Source of the DNA: Myrica gale
Taxonomy: Eukaryota > Streptophyta > Magnoliopsida > Fagales > Myricaceae
Assembly: GCA_963930655.1 (NCBI GenBank)
Contig: OZ005616.1
Span: forward strand, 24,130,922-24,194,921
Length of the DNA stretch: 64,000 nucleotides
Direction: 5' to 3'
Below, piece by piece: positions 1-12,796 of this stretch. The translations under genes and the position numbers were made by a program. A model generated the notes under the pieces. The model was not told where the DNA came from and did not search any database. It saw only the letters and a list, made by a program, of their open reading frames with translations. Position 1 is the stretch's first letter; every line of letters starts with the position of its first letter.

Positions 1-546
1 TTCCTACAAGCATCCAGCGTGAATTCCAAATTGCGCCCCCCCCCCCCCAACACAAACAAAAAACACAGAAAAAGAACAAAACTGTCTGAGAGAAAACATC
101 AAAAGAACAGATAAATTATAAGTCCATCATGCTACAAAACTTCTTCGACATTGCTACTAAGTTGCCATATGAAATCAACAAAGTTGCTCATATGGCATTT
201 ACATGGAATGCATATGACAGTCTGCATCATGGAGTGGAATAGATGGATCTACGCCCCTTATAGATGTTCAAAAAAACCACGACAACCGTGAGAACAATAA
301 GTTCTTTCCTATGCACATACTTAAAAGTGAGCAACTCAAATAAACCTTCCCACAATTGGGACTAAGATACCCCTCGTCTCAATTTTGAAGCCTTTGAAAA
401 GGGAAAAAACTCTAACCCTAATACTACTCTAGTCAAACTGCCATCTGAAGCAAATGGGTACATCTAGTCAACCAACTGCCCCTCCATGCTCTAATTATAA
501 TTCGCAGAAAACAGCAGCTTAACAGCCACAAGGTAAAATAAAGTAC
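1..546 (-). other. Intron of the CNOT11-like gene, cut by the window edge
   Basis: No coding exon is recognisable here on either strand. The stretch lies 3' of the last visible CNOT11 exon, whose donor (AAG then GTACTT on the minus strand) is at 546, so it should be intron. It holds a run of about fourteen C near position 36. The conserved C-terminal exons of the family must lie outside the window. Confidence 0.7.
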
Positions 547-3500
547 CTTGATATTCTCACAAGATGATATACAGTTAGTTATGTACATGCGTATGAACTC
601 TGAGGGAAGGTCAACTGATGTTGTGAGCCTGTTAACAACTTCCATCGAGTGTAGACTCATGTCCATATTGACAAGCACTGTAAAATAGCTGCACATATGG
701 ATTAAAATCACGAAAGGGAAAGACAAATCAAGCAATGTTAGGAAGTGTATCGGCACAGCAGTATAAAACAGGAAGTAAATCAACACACCAAGACATACTC
801 TGCAATTTCAGTAGAGTTTATCAATTTCGTGAGAACTTCAACTGCAATTAGAGGATTATTTTCCACCAATTCCTGATTAAGAAAATAAAAAAGAAAAAAG
901 AAAAAAAGTAATCAAATAGCATGCCAGAACCACTCTTGCCAACAGTCCGCAAAAACTGTTTGATTACTTAATCACATACTGGTAGCTTTCTTGGTGTCAG
1001 TCCACAATGATAAACAAGCTTTGGGTCATTTGCCAACTCCACCAAGACTTGCTGCACAATGATATTAAATACATAAAAAAAGAGTATTTTTGAAATAATG
1101 AATGCAACAAAATGAAAGTATACATAGGTGAAGTCCCCAGCATTTCTCACTGAAAATTGACGTCAAGTCTAACAAGCAAACACCATCTATTCATCACTTG
1201 AAATCACTTACTTCAAGCAAAGAGCATAGGTCAAAAGATCTTAAATAAATTATCCTAAATACACTCCTGTAGGGACCATTTTATTTTTACTGAGTGAATG
1301 ATAGTACTTCCATCTCCTTCTTACAGTAACTTGTCCGTAATTCCATTTGTTACAGTAACTTGACCATCATTCCATTTCTTACAGTAAAATTGTCCATCAT
1401 CAAGCGAAGTAGAAAACACCTACTAGAATCTACATAAAATTACAGAGGGACGACTCAGAAGCCCACCCTTGTTTCTTGTTACTCGAGTGGTAACAGGCAT
1501 AGCAAGGATATGGTGAATCCTAACTCGTGCCAGTTTCACAAGACAACCATTTCACTCATCCTTGCACATAAGGATAAATACTTTACCATTACTTAAACCC
1601 CCACTTGAGAGATTCACATGAACCATATATGGGAACTTTCCAAATTTTTAGAAAAGTGGCAATTGATCCTCCCAGGGTTTGACCTTCTCATGGCACAGAT
1701 ACAGCAAGCATGACTTTTGCGTGTAGGAGCATTCAGAAAATGAATCCAACTTTGAACTGCTAAAAATATCATAAATGTAAACTGGATAATACATGTTAAG
1801 ATCTAATAAATTGTAAATAGGCACCTCTTGTTGTGGAGGCACAAGTGGTCCCTTCAAAGCTTTTGCAATCAAATCCCTTACTGCTGCCTCCCTGCTAGTA
1901 TCAACACACATACCGTAATCCCATAGAAGCTCATGACTGTCATCAGGGCTGAGCCACACTAGCTGAAAAGGGCTTTACAAGCATAAATCAAGTACACCAA
2001 GAACCTAAATAAATCACTAGCATTAAACTCCTAAATCTTTACCTCCCTCTCCTGTAATGGAAGCCTTGGGGGAAGGGGCCTGATCCACTGAGGACCTAAT
2101 CCCTCCAGGGACAAGTTCCGCAACAACCCCACCACTGTATCTTCTCTATCTCCAGATCCAAGTTTAGGTTTTGCTCCAGGTTGCAGATCAAACCTAAAAT
2201 ACTACCCTTAATGTCAAACGCACAATGTGCAATGTTGAATGAATGTAACAAAGCTCTCCATCATGAAAGCGTCAATTAGAAACAGAAATAAAAAACTGCC
2301 TCTCCATTGGTAAGGATCATACTCCGGTGAGTTTGCATCGCAACCAAGGGGTACATCAGGGTCTGGCACCACACTTTTCACTGACCCATCCTTCAATAAG
2401 CAATTATAAGGTTCTGGATGCATTTTATCACAATACTGCTGATGTAACTGTTCATGTTTCGGAAAATCCTGACAGTACAGGAAACAAAAGGATATCAAGA
2501 AAAGACACAAGTTTAGATGCAATTCAGAAAATATTATCAAGATCCCTGCCTCAATAATGGCGACCTCTTGCATAGGCTTCATCTGATTATTCTCATTAAA
2601 AGACTAATTCATACATCCAACTGGAATGGTATTAATATATGCACCTATAGCAATATTAACTTACATCCACTGAAGGATCAAAACCTTTAACGTAATCTGC
2701 AGCAGACTGTTTAAGAAACTGTAACAAAGAGACCCACATGAGAAATCTGTAGTCATGGAAAGCATCATCTGACATAAAAGGGTAAAAATGTAGCAAAAAC
2801 TAGGTAGCCGAAAATGTGAATAGAAGCAATCACCCCAAATCAAATTTAAGCACAAACTCCTTTATATTCTTATATACTACAGACCTCAAACACCATATAC
2901 TTTGAAAAACCTGGACGCATCCAACCAGTTCTTTGGGGTTGCAGAATCTACAAGTTTAGAAGACCATATCCGAAACCAAGATTTTGAGATGCATGACTTA
3001 CCATGTTGTTTACGAATGGGAAACATACCTAACATGTTTACAAGTCCAACTGATAGAGAGAATTACATCCAGGGGGAGCCAAAATTCAGTATGCTATTTT
3101 TCCCTCTTCATAACACAGAAAAGGGAAGAGTATCAGTACCCAGATGGACATGCGAGCTAAACAGACATCTATTGAGCATTTTGAAGCACTCCCACAACCC
3201 AGGCCAAAACGATACAGATCTTCATGCAACATAACTGGGAAGTCCAGGATTCTAATTAACAGGTAAATTACCCCCTAAGAAGCGGAAACATCCAATAGGT
3301 AAGGGCAACGTACTTAGTAAAGATGGGTCAATCAAACCCTCAGCCATATTCATTTGCATCATTGATAACATGACAAACAGTCTAGAAGTTTCCCAACATT
3401 CATAATGCATATCCTAAAAGATCTTCTTCACAGAACTGATTGACAAGACCATTTCAACTGTAGAAATCAAGTGCCAAACTGAGAAAGTAGAACCTCTTTG

Positions 3501-6451
3501 CCAGTACTAGAACCATCAGAACTTAGCAGCTGGAGAATAAATGCCCTCTCATTCTTTTCAGCTTCATCATCAGATGCAGCCTGCGTGCCAAAAGTAGACG
3601 CACAGAAAACAAAATAAAACAGTAACTTTATTATCTTGATTCTTTATCTCCTAGTGGCCAAACCAGAGTAATGGATGATAGAATATTAAAAGCAGCTAAC
3701 ATCAAAGGACATTGAGAAAATTTCTAACAATTATTAAAAGAAGAGAAACCACAAGCATGTAAGAAAGATTTAACTGTCTTCAAAGTTCAACACTGTAACA
3801 AGATCTGCTTAAGTATTAGTAAGTTTGGCTGACACTATTTCCCAGAAAAGCCACAACATACAAGGGAAATCATCTGATACCAGAAGCTTATTGGAAATAA
3901 ACTAAATCCCCAAAAACTAGACCAACCAATTGCATTGGAACAGTACAAATCCTTTTGTAGGGAACCAGGAATCATGGGCCTTTATCAAAATATTATAGAT
4001 TTCTTTTGACATCAGAAAATCAACCACAATCTTCCCGGTTTACTTTATCCCTTTCCTTTTCTACTCCTCTCCTCAACCCCCATCTTCACACCATTATGAA
4101 ATGTAGAAGTATTTTTGCTTCGCTACAGGATTTTTCTTGGTCCCCATAGCCACTCTCAATAGTTTCTATACAATACTAGCTTTCAAAGTGTAGTTCTTCC
4201 CAATAAATCTGTCGTTAATAGTTTCTGAAAATCAATTGATAAAAGAATTCAAATCAAGTTTATTTCTACTTAATTGACGCACAAGATTTATTAAGTATGT
4301 ACTCAACCATATTTTAGCAATTCAGCCGAATAATATCCTTGTCATATTTATTCAACATTTACAGCTTAACTTGATAAAAGGAATAATGTGTAACCTTGAG
4401 TCAACTAATTCCAAAACAAAAGGACTTTACCACAACAAAACTGACTAGGATGCTCTACTAAAAGATTTACAATTGAGGATTTGAAACTTAGGTTCCCTTA
4501 CATTTATAATAAAATTTACAAATGGGTTTGCAGAAGATTTCTGGGAGGCATAAGCCTGATGAAGAATAGCGAATGCAACCAAACGTTGAGTTGAATAAAG
4601 CATCTTTTTATCCTGCAAGAATATAAGCTCCAGTAGTTAGCAGTTGCTAGCAAAAAATATCAAAGGAAAAGTAAATTTCACCCATGTGGTAAACCACATA
4701 ACTTCCGTAAATAATGGTTATCCCCCAGGTGGTCATGTCTAAAGTGTAAAATTCAACAAACAGGCTACATATTATCTCCTACGACATCAGAAAGTACCAT
4801 GAGAAGGAATCATTCTCCACCTTCCCTCGTTCTACCACTTATTCATTCATAGTCAAAAACTTAAACACCACAAAAATTCTTCTATTCGTCTACCTGTACA
4901 GAATAATCATATGGGTCAATGTATAGAATGAATTCACGACATGATAAGATGTAATTGGCCATGGACAACACGTGCACCTTTACAACTTGAGCCTAATCAC
5001 TGGCTCAAGCTGAATTTAAACCCACAAAAATAAGTTCCGAATAATCGAGAAAAAACTTCCCCAATACCATCCCCACCTCACCCCCCTGAGGAGCAGAGGG
5101 CCCCAGCAAAATAATACAGGTCAATGGAATCTTCAGTGGTGCAAGACCACGTAAACAACAAAAGGAAAGCAAAAAGATAAAGACAATATTATTATGATTT
5201 GCATGAGTTATGAAAGCATTGAGAAACACTGACATGGATGTAACAAAGAGCTTCAGGCACACACCAGAAAACATGAGTAGTATATTACACAAGCAAAATG
5301 CAAGACAATATCCCAGAAAACACTCTACGAGACTATGAACAGAAACAGACACAGAATAAAGAGACTCAACAAATCACTCAGCTAAGTATCCTAATGGTCG
5401 TACGCACATTTTGCGGATGCAAGTTGGCGGATGATCCTAACTAATCATTAAGCTTGAGGTAAATTTCTGAGCTAGGGATAACAGACCCAAAACAATCAAT
5501 ATATATCCAGCACTACTAATTTGCATTGCAAGCGCAAAAAGAATATTTTCAACATTAAATATCGCCACTAGCATTCAGTACATCTTTTACATTCGCGAGA
5601 ATATCATGGATTTTCTCAGTTCATTTCTATTCCATAAATCCACACTCTTATTCACATTTGATCAATGAACATTGTGAAGAAGGCACATAAATACCTAAGA
5701 AGCACCAAAAGAGATAGTACTTGTTCCAACTCTGACCGAAAGGTAATTCAATGGAGCCAAACTATCTCAACTTCGAGTTTAACACCTAAGAACCAGGGCA
5801 AGGTTGGGTTGAGAAGCAGACTGCTAAACTGGCCCTTTGGCCAAATTGTAGGCCTCTTTTCGGCAAGTATATGAACTAGTACCCGTAGCTAAATTTCAGG
5901 AACCCCATCATCTAAATCTAAAATCCCTATGCCTAAAAGTAATTGGGATTATCCGAAACAATCGTAACCAATGTCCCTAGTCGATGACGGGACAACCTTC
6001 TTCGTAAAATATTGGCACTTTCTAAGTCACTATTTCCCAACAAGAGTACCCAAAATAAAGAATTGATACCAATATCCAAAGTCTTCGATTCCACCCATAG
6101 AAAGTGCACGTTCGCGTTCGAACATGGCTTTGAGAAATCATAAAACCCCTAGGCCAAAATACCTCAGAAAGCATCTAAGACAAAACGGAGAGAGAGAGAG
6201 AAACTGGGGGACATTGCCTGCAGGAGGAGGACGAGGGAGGAGCAGGCAACGAATTGGCGGGCACGAGGGAGCTTCGAGTTGAAGTCCGAGGCGATCTCAT
6301 CCAACGGCCTGTCCTCCGATTTCAGCAAAAAGTACAGCGTCTTTGACTCTTCAGCACTAAGCGTCTTCATCATCACTTCTGCCTTTTCCTTCGTTTTTCC
6401 TTCGGCAAGAAACGGATAGAAAAGGAAGATCTGTTCTCTCGGTAGTCGCAC
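547..6451 (-). CDS. CNOT11: CCR4-NOT complex subunit 11-like protein, 3' end outside window
   Basis: Subunit of the CCR4-NOT complex, which shortens mRNA poly(A) tails in the cytoplasm; in the family this subunit is a scaffold-binding peripheral component. Exons (minus strand): 6218-6451, 4502-4612, 3494-3580, 2665-2718, 2323-2468, 2043-2193, 1825-1962, 980-1051, 799-872 and 547-688. They sum to 1209 nt (403 codons) in one frame. Diagnostic blocks are [91 protein letters not shown] and [17 protein letters not shown], the core of the DUF2363/CNOT11 domain. Either the Met at 6451 or the MMKTL pair near 6373 could be the start; the second fits the family better. Intron 1 has a GC donor (CAG then GCAATG), required by frame and by the conserved LLLQ-DKK junction. 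All other junctions used are GT-AG. The last family block (the QNRLVRLVCVFLQSL region) is missing because the window ends. Confidence 0.9.
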
Positions 6452-6541
6452 ACGGCGGGGGACTCTTGAAACGGAAACCGGAAGGCAGAGAACCGAAACC
6501 CTCTATATCAGTTCCGTGATGCTCTATCCTGGACCTGTTTA

Positions 6542-7230
6542 GAGCATTCCTAGTAGGTTCTCTATTCTAACATTTTGGTTAGAATAGAGAACCAATTTAA
6601 CAAAAAAGTCAAAAAACACACTTTAACAGCTTATCTATTTTAACAGTTTTTAGCTAAAAATTTTAACATGTGAACAGTGGTTCTCTATATTTAGATAACC
6701 ACTGTTCACTTCTCTACAATAAAATATTAATATTTTTCTTATTTTTTTCTTTTTCTTTCTCTTTTCTTAATACATTTTAGACTAAATAAAGACTAACTTA
6801 ATATATTTTAAACTAAATAAAGACTAACTTAATACATTTTTAAAAATATGATCGTTAAAATAAGACGACAATTTATAAATATGACCGTTAGGATAAGAAA
6901 TTTTTTTAAAAATCTAATCGTTGAGATAAGATAAACTTAAAAAATGCTGAGCTTTAGGAAAAGACAAAAATTAAAAAATCCACCATTTTTAGGATAAGAC
7001 AAATATTCAAAAATATAACCGTTACAATAAAACGAATATTAAAAAATATAAATGTTAGAGAAATAATAAAGAAATCTTTGAATAATAATATTTAAATAGA
7101 ATAGTAAAAGTAGAAGGTTAAAATAGAGAAGCTGCTGTGGGTGTTTTTAAAAAGTTGATAGTTAAAATAGAGAAGTGTACTTTTTGGTTAAAATAGAGAG
7201 CCAAATTTGAATAAGCTACTAGGAATGCTC
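6542..7230. mobile_element. Tourist/PIF-Harbinger-type MITE, 689 bp
   Basis: The two ends are inverted repeats: GAGCATTCCTAGTAG at 6542 and its complement CTACTAGGAATGCTC ending at 7230. TTA flanks both sides (6539-6541 and 7231-7233), the 3-bp target duplication of PIF/Harbinger elements. The inside is AT-rich, with short repeats around 'aaaatagagaa' and degenerate copies of a 'taagacaaatattaaaaaatat' type unit, and has no coding capacity. It lies just upstream of the CNOT11 promoter. Confidence 0.88.
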
Positions 7231-7233
7231 TTA

Positions 7234-7828
7234 GAGTCTACTGTGAATAGTCCAACGTGTGATAAAAATTTGGGAGGTTAAAATTTTAAATAGTAAAGGG
7301 AAATTATTTAAATAAATTTTTATATTTATTAAAATAAATAAAAATTTTATGAAAAATAAAATTATTATTTTATAATTATTTTATTAGACAAAATTTTAGA
7401 ATGAACTAAATTTTGTTCCAATGAAAAAATGCAAAAGCTAAAATAGAGTAAACAATTTTTTTAAAAAAATTTGGTAATTATGAAACCTCAAGTTTGGATA
7501 TTAATATTAAATATGAAATATTTTAAAGTTGAGATTTTAAACTCACCATAGTTTTAGAAAATAAATGAGAAAACAATCACACTTAACCCTTACAATTCAA
7601 AGTAATTAAAATCAAGGCACTGTGAAGTAATTTTTTGCCTTAAACTACTAAAACAATCTCAAACAATAACCTCAACTTCACCTTTGACACATTTAAGTCA
7701 TCAAACTTTCAAAATCTATCAATTTGAGTTCTGAAATCAAATTTGACCGTCAAAACAGTATCACATGACTTATTTTATAATACATGTGATATGATTTTGG
7801 AGGTTTGATATAGTTTTAGATATTTTTT
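7234..7828. other. AT-rich intergenic stretch, nothing recognised
   Basis: Strongly AT-rich sequence between the Harbinger MITE and the MULE. I see no conserved reading frame and no terminal repeats. Confidence 0.5.
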
Positions 7829-7998
7829 GAAAAATTGACAATATGGTAACTAGGTTTACACCAGGCTAATTATTTAGTCACTAGGTTTCATTTTTTTACA
7901 ATAGATAATTTTTGAAAAATTGACAATATGATAACTAGGTTTATACCAGGCTAATTATTTAGTCACTAGGTTCCATTTTTTTACAATACGGTCACTCA
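7829..7998. repeat. Tandem duplication (85-bp unit) of the MULE left end
   Basis: The terminal block beginning GAAAAATTGACAATATG is present twice in a row, at 7829 and 7914, with a few substitutions. Each copy carries the 'taggtttayaccaggctaat' stretch. The inner copy continues into the rest of the terminal inverted repeat. Confidence 0.85.
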
Positions 7999-8200
7999 GT
8001 TCATACCCTCGTGACGATCTGGTCCTGTCGTACATGTTCCATCTAATTTCTAACAAAATAAAACGTCACGTCATCAGCGTCATACGTTAGCCAGAATAAC
8101 ACATCATACCCAATTTAATCAAAACGCATAATTTATAATTAAAACCCCATGCTAACGACAGACAGCTCATCTTCAGACAAAACTCATTGTTTAATGCATA
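7915..8200 (+). repeat. MULE left terminal inverted repeat
   Basis: Matches the complement of 18665-18949 over roughly 280 bp with scattered substitutions. The same family also occurs near 21160 and 30336. Confidence 0.85.
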
Positions 8201-8682
8201 AACCCAAATGCTGCTCAGACAAACCCAAAACTCATCATTTCATTAAGGTTAGACATTCTTCCTTCACTCACCATTTTCCCCCTTTCGCAAACCTAGACAA
8301 ATTGCTCAAGGATTTTTTGCCTTCGACGAGAGGATCATTCTGCTCTTCTTCAACAATGTCTGAGGGAAAGTTAATATTTGGGTTTGGGTTTGTCATTTTT
8401 TTGTTTTTGTTGGGTTCGGATCTATCATTCTTCCGCTGAGAAAGAGGAAAGAGACAAAGTGTTTATCCTCTTCCTTTCCATAAGCTTTTCATTTAAAGTT
8501 AATTTTTTTTTTCATTGTTCTCGTGTATGTTAGGGCTGTTTTTAGTTTAAGTTAGTCGGCTCTGTGATTGAAAATACAAACTGGATCAGCTAATATTTCA
8601 TGGTTGAGTTCAGTTTCATAATTCATGGTTGAGTTCAGTGTCTTTCAGTGTATTTTGATTGACCTTGTTATTGTTTTTGCAG

Positions 8683-8892
8683 AAAAGTGGGCCTTGTAAC
8701 TACTTTTGTTAGTTTGATCCTCCAGTTTGCTCAAGTGGAATGGAGGTGAGACCTTATTTGAATAAGAAGGTGAAGGACCTGCAGAATGAGGTGGCCTTGG
8801 TGAAGCGTACTGCAAGAAAATTCAAAATTCTGTTTGGAGTATCTTTTGCTGTCATTTCAACTATAGGGGTTGCATTATTTAAAAGATCGTAG
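8683..8892 (+). pseudogene. GRF zinc-finger / coiled-coil MULE companion protein, broken
   Basis: After a typical acceptor (tttttgcag, ending at 8682) the frame reads GPCNYFC, a stop (TAG where TGG would give W), FDPPVCSSG, then a coiled-coil-like stretch (EVRPYLNKKVKDLQNEVALV) and a hydrophobic tail (FKILFGVSFAVISTIGVALF), ending at TAG 8890-8892. This is the C-terminal half of the small plant GRF-type zinc-finger proteins with a coiled coil and a C-terminal membrane segment, which often accompany MULE transposases. The N-terminal zinc-ligand half is not visible; the first exon near 8357 (MSEGK) is only a guess. It diverges from the transposase gene on the opposite strand of the same element. 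Confidence 0.55.
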
Positions 8893-9169
8893 GATTAGGA
8901 TTAGTTAGCCACTTTTTTGTCATTGTTGTCTTGTGTTTCTATTTGTATTGGGAAGAATAGTAGGGTTGTATTGGATTGGCAGCAAGTAACAAATATGCGT
9001 AGGTGAAGTGTACTTGAAGTGGTATGTTTTTTTTTGTAAGGTGGATTGCCAGCAATAAGTGATCTGCCTATTTGTAAAACAATTGTGTATCTATCTATGA
9101 AATGAAGTTTTGTTATTGGGCAATATTACATCTGTAAGTGTTGTTCAGTTAAGTTGTCTTCTGGATGTT

Positions 9170-9640
9170 ATTGACATCAATACCAATTACCATAATCATT
9201 CTAACACCATAAACCAATTCCAATTACCACTTCCAATTACCAATTCCAAACCAATTCGGAAATCAAATACAATTACCAATTCCGATACCTCTGCTAATTA
9301 CCAATTGTAAAACTCAATATATTACCAATTCCAATAAGCAATTCCAAAACCAAATACAATTACCACTACGAAATACCAAATCCGATTCCAATTCCAATAC
9401 CAAAAACCAATATCAATACCAATAACAATAACAATTCCAAATCTAAATCCAAAACCAAAACCAAATACAAATTCCAATACCTCAAACAAAACCAATAACA
9501 AATACCAATAATAAATCCAAAACTAAATACGAATTTCAATTTCAATTCCAAAACAAAAAACCAATAACAAATCCAAGTCCGATAACAACTACCAATACAC
9601 AATACCAATTCCAAATCCTAATAACAAAACCAAATCCAAG
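9170..9640. repeat. Degenerate CCAATA/AATTCC simple-sequence tract
   Basis: About 470 bp made almost only of A, C and T on the plus strand, in loosely repeating 5-8-nt units such as ccaattcc, aatacc and aaaacc. Apparent ORFs here (for example the Y/L/V/F-rich one on the minus strand) are products of the repeat, not genes. It lies inside the MULE between the GRF remnant and the transposase 3' end. Confidence 0.8.
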
Positions 9641-12319
9641 TGGACAACAATAACAGATTCTCTCTGAGCAAATCAGTGCAATTTTTTCTACACAAAAATT
9701 TACAACTGTTCTATAATTACATCAGTGTTGTAACAAAAGAATCACTCATGGGTGCATCCGTTTCAACTTTCCACAAAAAATAACATATGTTCTAACATTA
9801 CATGAGTGTTGTAACAAAATACACGTACCAACATCAGTTTCTAAACTAAAAGCATAACCCAACTACAGTGCTCCTCCATATCCTGCTTCAACGTCCCTTC
9901 CGTCCACAAATGCATTTTGGCCACCATCTACACCCGGTTCTACCCTTCACTTACAGCTCCTGCATCTTCTCCAGTAGCCTCTGTTTGATGGGTTCCTCTC
10001 CCCCGTCCTCTTCCAGCTCCTGTCCACCTTCCTCTTAATCTAGGTCTGCCACGGGCCTACACATAAAGATGATGAAGTCAAAAAATAAGACAAATTTATT
10101 TAGTACAAACAAATATAGTGCAAGTACATCTACAATCTCACCATAGGCACATCTGAAGGTCCAGCTCCTGCATCCCCACCCCGTGTGCTCTTCCTTGTTT
10201 TCTTAGGTCACTTTTTCTTGTTAGGATTTTTCAGGTTGAGGGCAGAAATGACCGTTGTGTCCTTTAGTGAAGCAATTTTCACATCTCACAACGTACCTCA
10301 TCTATTAACTTTGTAGGGTAGGTCCAGCTCATCGGGCTCCCTCCTCATGGCTTTCCTAGGCCTCCAAGGTTGGACCCGTACAAATGGGGCAATATTACTT
10401 CATCGTCCCCCTGAGGCCATTCATCTGGCCCTGCATTGGCGTGAACCTCGTGCTCGTACGACTATAAGTATGTCGTTAGCTTGCAGCACTCCGACACATA
10501 ATCCTCCGGTTTCTACTTGTTTCGATATATGGTGCATAAGCGTGGATACAAAGGATTCCACATAGCTGCCACTTACCACACGAGCACGTGTGGTCATTTA
10601 AATCGACCACCCTCCTGGGTGCATCTAGCTGATCCACCTCGAACTCCATATCGTTCTGTCATTGACAAACACAGACCCAAGAGTCAGATTTGATCATCTC
10701 TAAATTTTTTAAAATCTTTGGACAGAGGGTGTTGGGTGCTTGTTGAAGGGCAGCCTCGACACCAATCTTCTTCTTATGGAAGCGTATTTGTAGCTGACGA
10801 CGAATCATCTCTAGCATCGTTATTACTGGCTTGTCACGTACATCCTTAATCCACGCGTTAAACTATTCAGTGAGGTTGTTCAGGATCATATTACTCTTGC
10901 AATGTACACTAAAAGAGTGTCGGCTCCAGAGCTTTGTATCAAGCTTCATAAGTGTCTTATGTGCATCAGAATAGTTCAGCTCAATCCGGATCATGGCGAC
11001 TTTAAACGCATTGACATTTTGTGGCAGTTGTGGTCGCCTAGAGCGCATCCTTGAATTGTTTACCTTTAAAGCCATTACCATTAAAATTGACATGAAGATG
11101 TCTCAGACAGTGTCTGTGCTCCAACCCTGACATCTCGTGCTCAAATGTCATTCCAACCCCTGCAAGTCAAGAAAATAACATAACTTAAGTATTACTTAAT
11201 ACATTCACTAATATATTAAATAAGAGAAATGATTATACCTTTATTTGTTACTCATGCTTCTCTGCAGGGCCAATATCGTCTAACAACAGATTCATAAGTC
11301 ATGTCCATGAATCTCGGGTCTCCCCCTCCACCATGGCATACGCAATCGGGAACATGTCGTCATTCTCTTCTTTGCCACTAGCACAAAGGAGTTACTCGCC
11401 ATATTTACCCTTCAAATGACACCTGTCAACATATATGATGGGTCTGCAGTGCTTCAACCCTCCTTGCATGCAACAAGGCATAGCAGAGCCTTTTAAAGTG
11501 CTGACCATATTTAAAAACACCACAGAGATGCCAGGATTCCACTTCTTAAGTGCCAATTCATATTGCCCCGTGAATTTGAACTGTTCTGCTTGGTTTCCAT
11601 GAACCATTAGCAAAACCATCCTCTTCGCTCGATAACAGCGATGTATTGGCACCTCAATGTTATAATCACGCCGGATCTGACTTTGTAATGCAGTTGCAGG
11701 CCAGCTAGGATGATCCCTGGAGTTCGCCATCTAACGTTGTGCCAGAAACTTCACTTCCCACTTTATGTTTTCGTAATGTGCCCCCCACAAGTGTGCTCAA
11801 CAACAAAATGTTTGATCTGAAACGAGTCTGATTTTCTCATTTTCGATGCAAAAATCTAGAAAGTGCACTCTTCCATGCATTGAGCTTGCACTCTAAGCTT
11901 GTCATGGTGAACGTATGCAAAATCAAATTTCTTTTGAACACAATACTGCCTCAATGCATTCCTGAACACTTTGCATTAGGAAAAACAAGATCATGCTCCA
12001 TATGGACCTCCTCTTCTACATCAAATTCTTCAATGAACTCCGAAACTTCTTGCCTCGCAGAGCCTCATCACAATCGAAATCCTTTTAGGTTCGCATATCA
12101 TCCTCATCTTCGTACTCACTAGGTATATCTGCCTCATTATCTTCGTTGGTTCTTGGGAATGCAATTAACCAATCAAGATGTGCAACATAATCATCTAGGT
12201 TAGCTTCGATGCCATGTGGGTTCTCAGCATCACCATACAAATCAGATTATTCTACAACAGTACCAGAGAAATCACTTAATTCAAGTTGTTGTGATCTCTC
12301 CTCAAGAACGTAATCAGGA

Positions 12320-12500
12320 TCAGAGTCTTCCTCAGCAATATCAGGTTCAGGTTCCCCCATATCAGCCTCTTCCTCAGCAATGACTGGTTCGGGTTCCCCT
12401 ACATTAGCCACTTCCTCAGCAATGACAGGTTCGAGTTCCCCACATCAGCCTCTTCCTCAGCAATAACAGGTTCCGGTTCCCCCAATACAACTTTTGGTTC
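12320..12500 (-). repeat. In-frame minisatellite in the MULE transposase acidic region
   Basis: Four degenerate tandem units of roughly 45-50 bp, each containing 'tcctcagcaat' followed by 'caggttc-ggttcccc'. On the minus strand they encode repeats of the type GEPEP-AEEEADxG. Such acidic linkers between the N-terminal and DNA-binding domains are usual in plant MULE transposases. Confidence 0.75.
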
Positions 12501-12632
12501 CCCAATTTTTTCTTGTGATGGTCCCGACCCGGTAAGTATTAGGGGACATTCCTCGGTGTCGATGATCACAACTTTTTCCACTATATGGTCAACGTATACA
12601 TGCAGAATAGAGCACTGCTCACTAACTGCTCT

Positions 12633-12796
12633 ATTAATCAACTCGATCAGGTCTCTATCATTTTTTAATGTCCTAATACACATCCAATCTTCGTCATCGA
12701 ATGTATACCATAAAATTAATCAACTCGATCACGTCCCTATCATTCTTTAATGTCCTAATACACATCCAATCTACGTCATCGAATGTATACCATAAA
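12633..12796 (-). repeat. 82-bp tandem duplication in the transposase N-terminus
   Basis: Units 12633-12714 and 12715-12796 both encode MCIRTLKNDRD(V/L)IELIN on the minus strand and differ at a few bases. Because 82 is not a multiple of three, the duplication shifts the frame between the PB1-like part and the acidic linker. Confidence 0.88.

Noticed and set aside
2573..2592. An 18-nt in-frame micro-exon in CNOT11 (encoding MKPMQE) between AG and GT
   Set aside because: The flanking exons already join in frame and the family has no insert here as far as I know; splice context alone is weak evidence.
9110..9614. Open frames in the simple-sequence tract (N/P/T-rich or L/V/F/Y-rich)
   Set aside because: Repeat-generated; composition follows the repeat unit.
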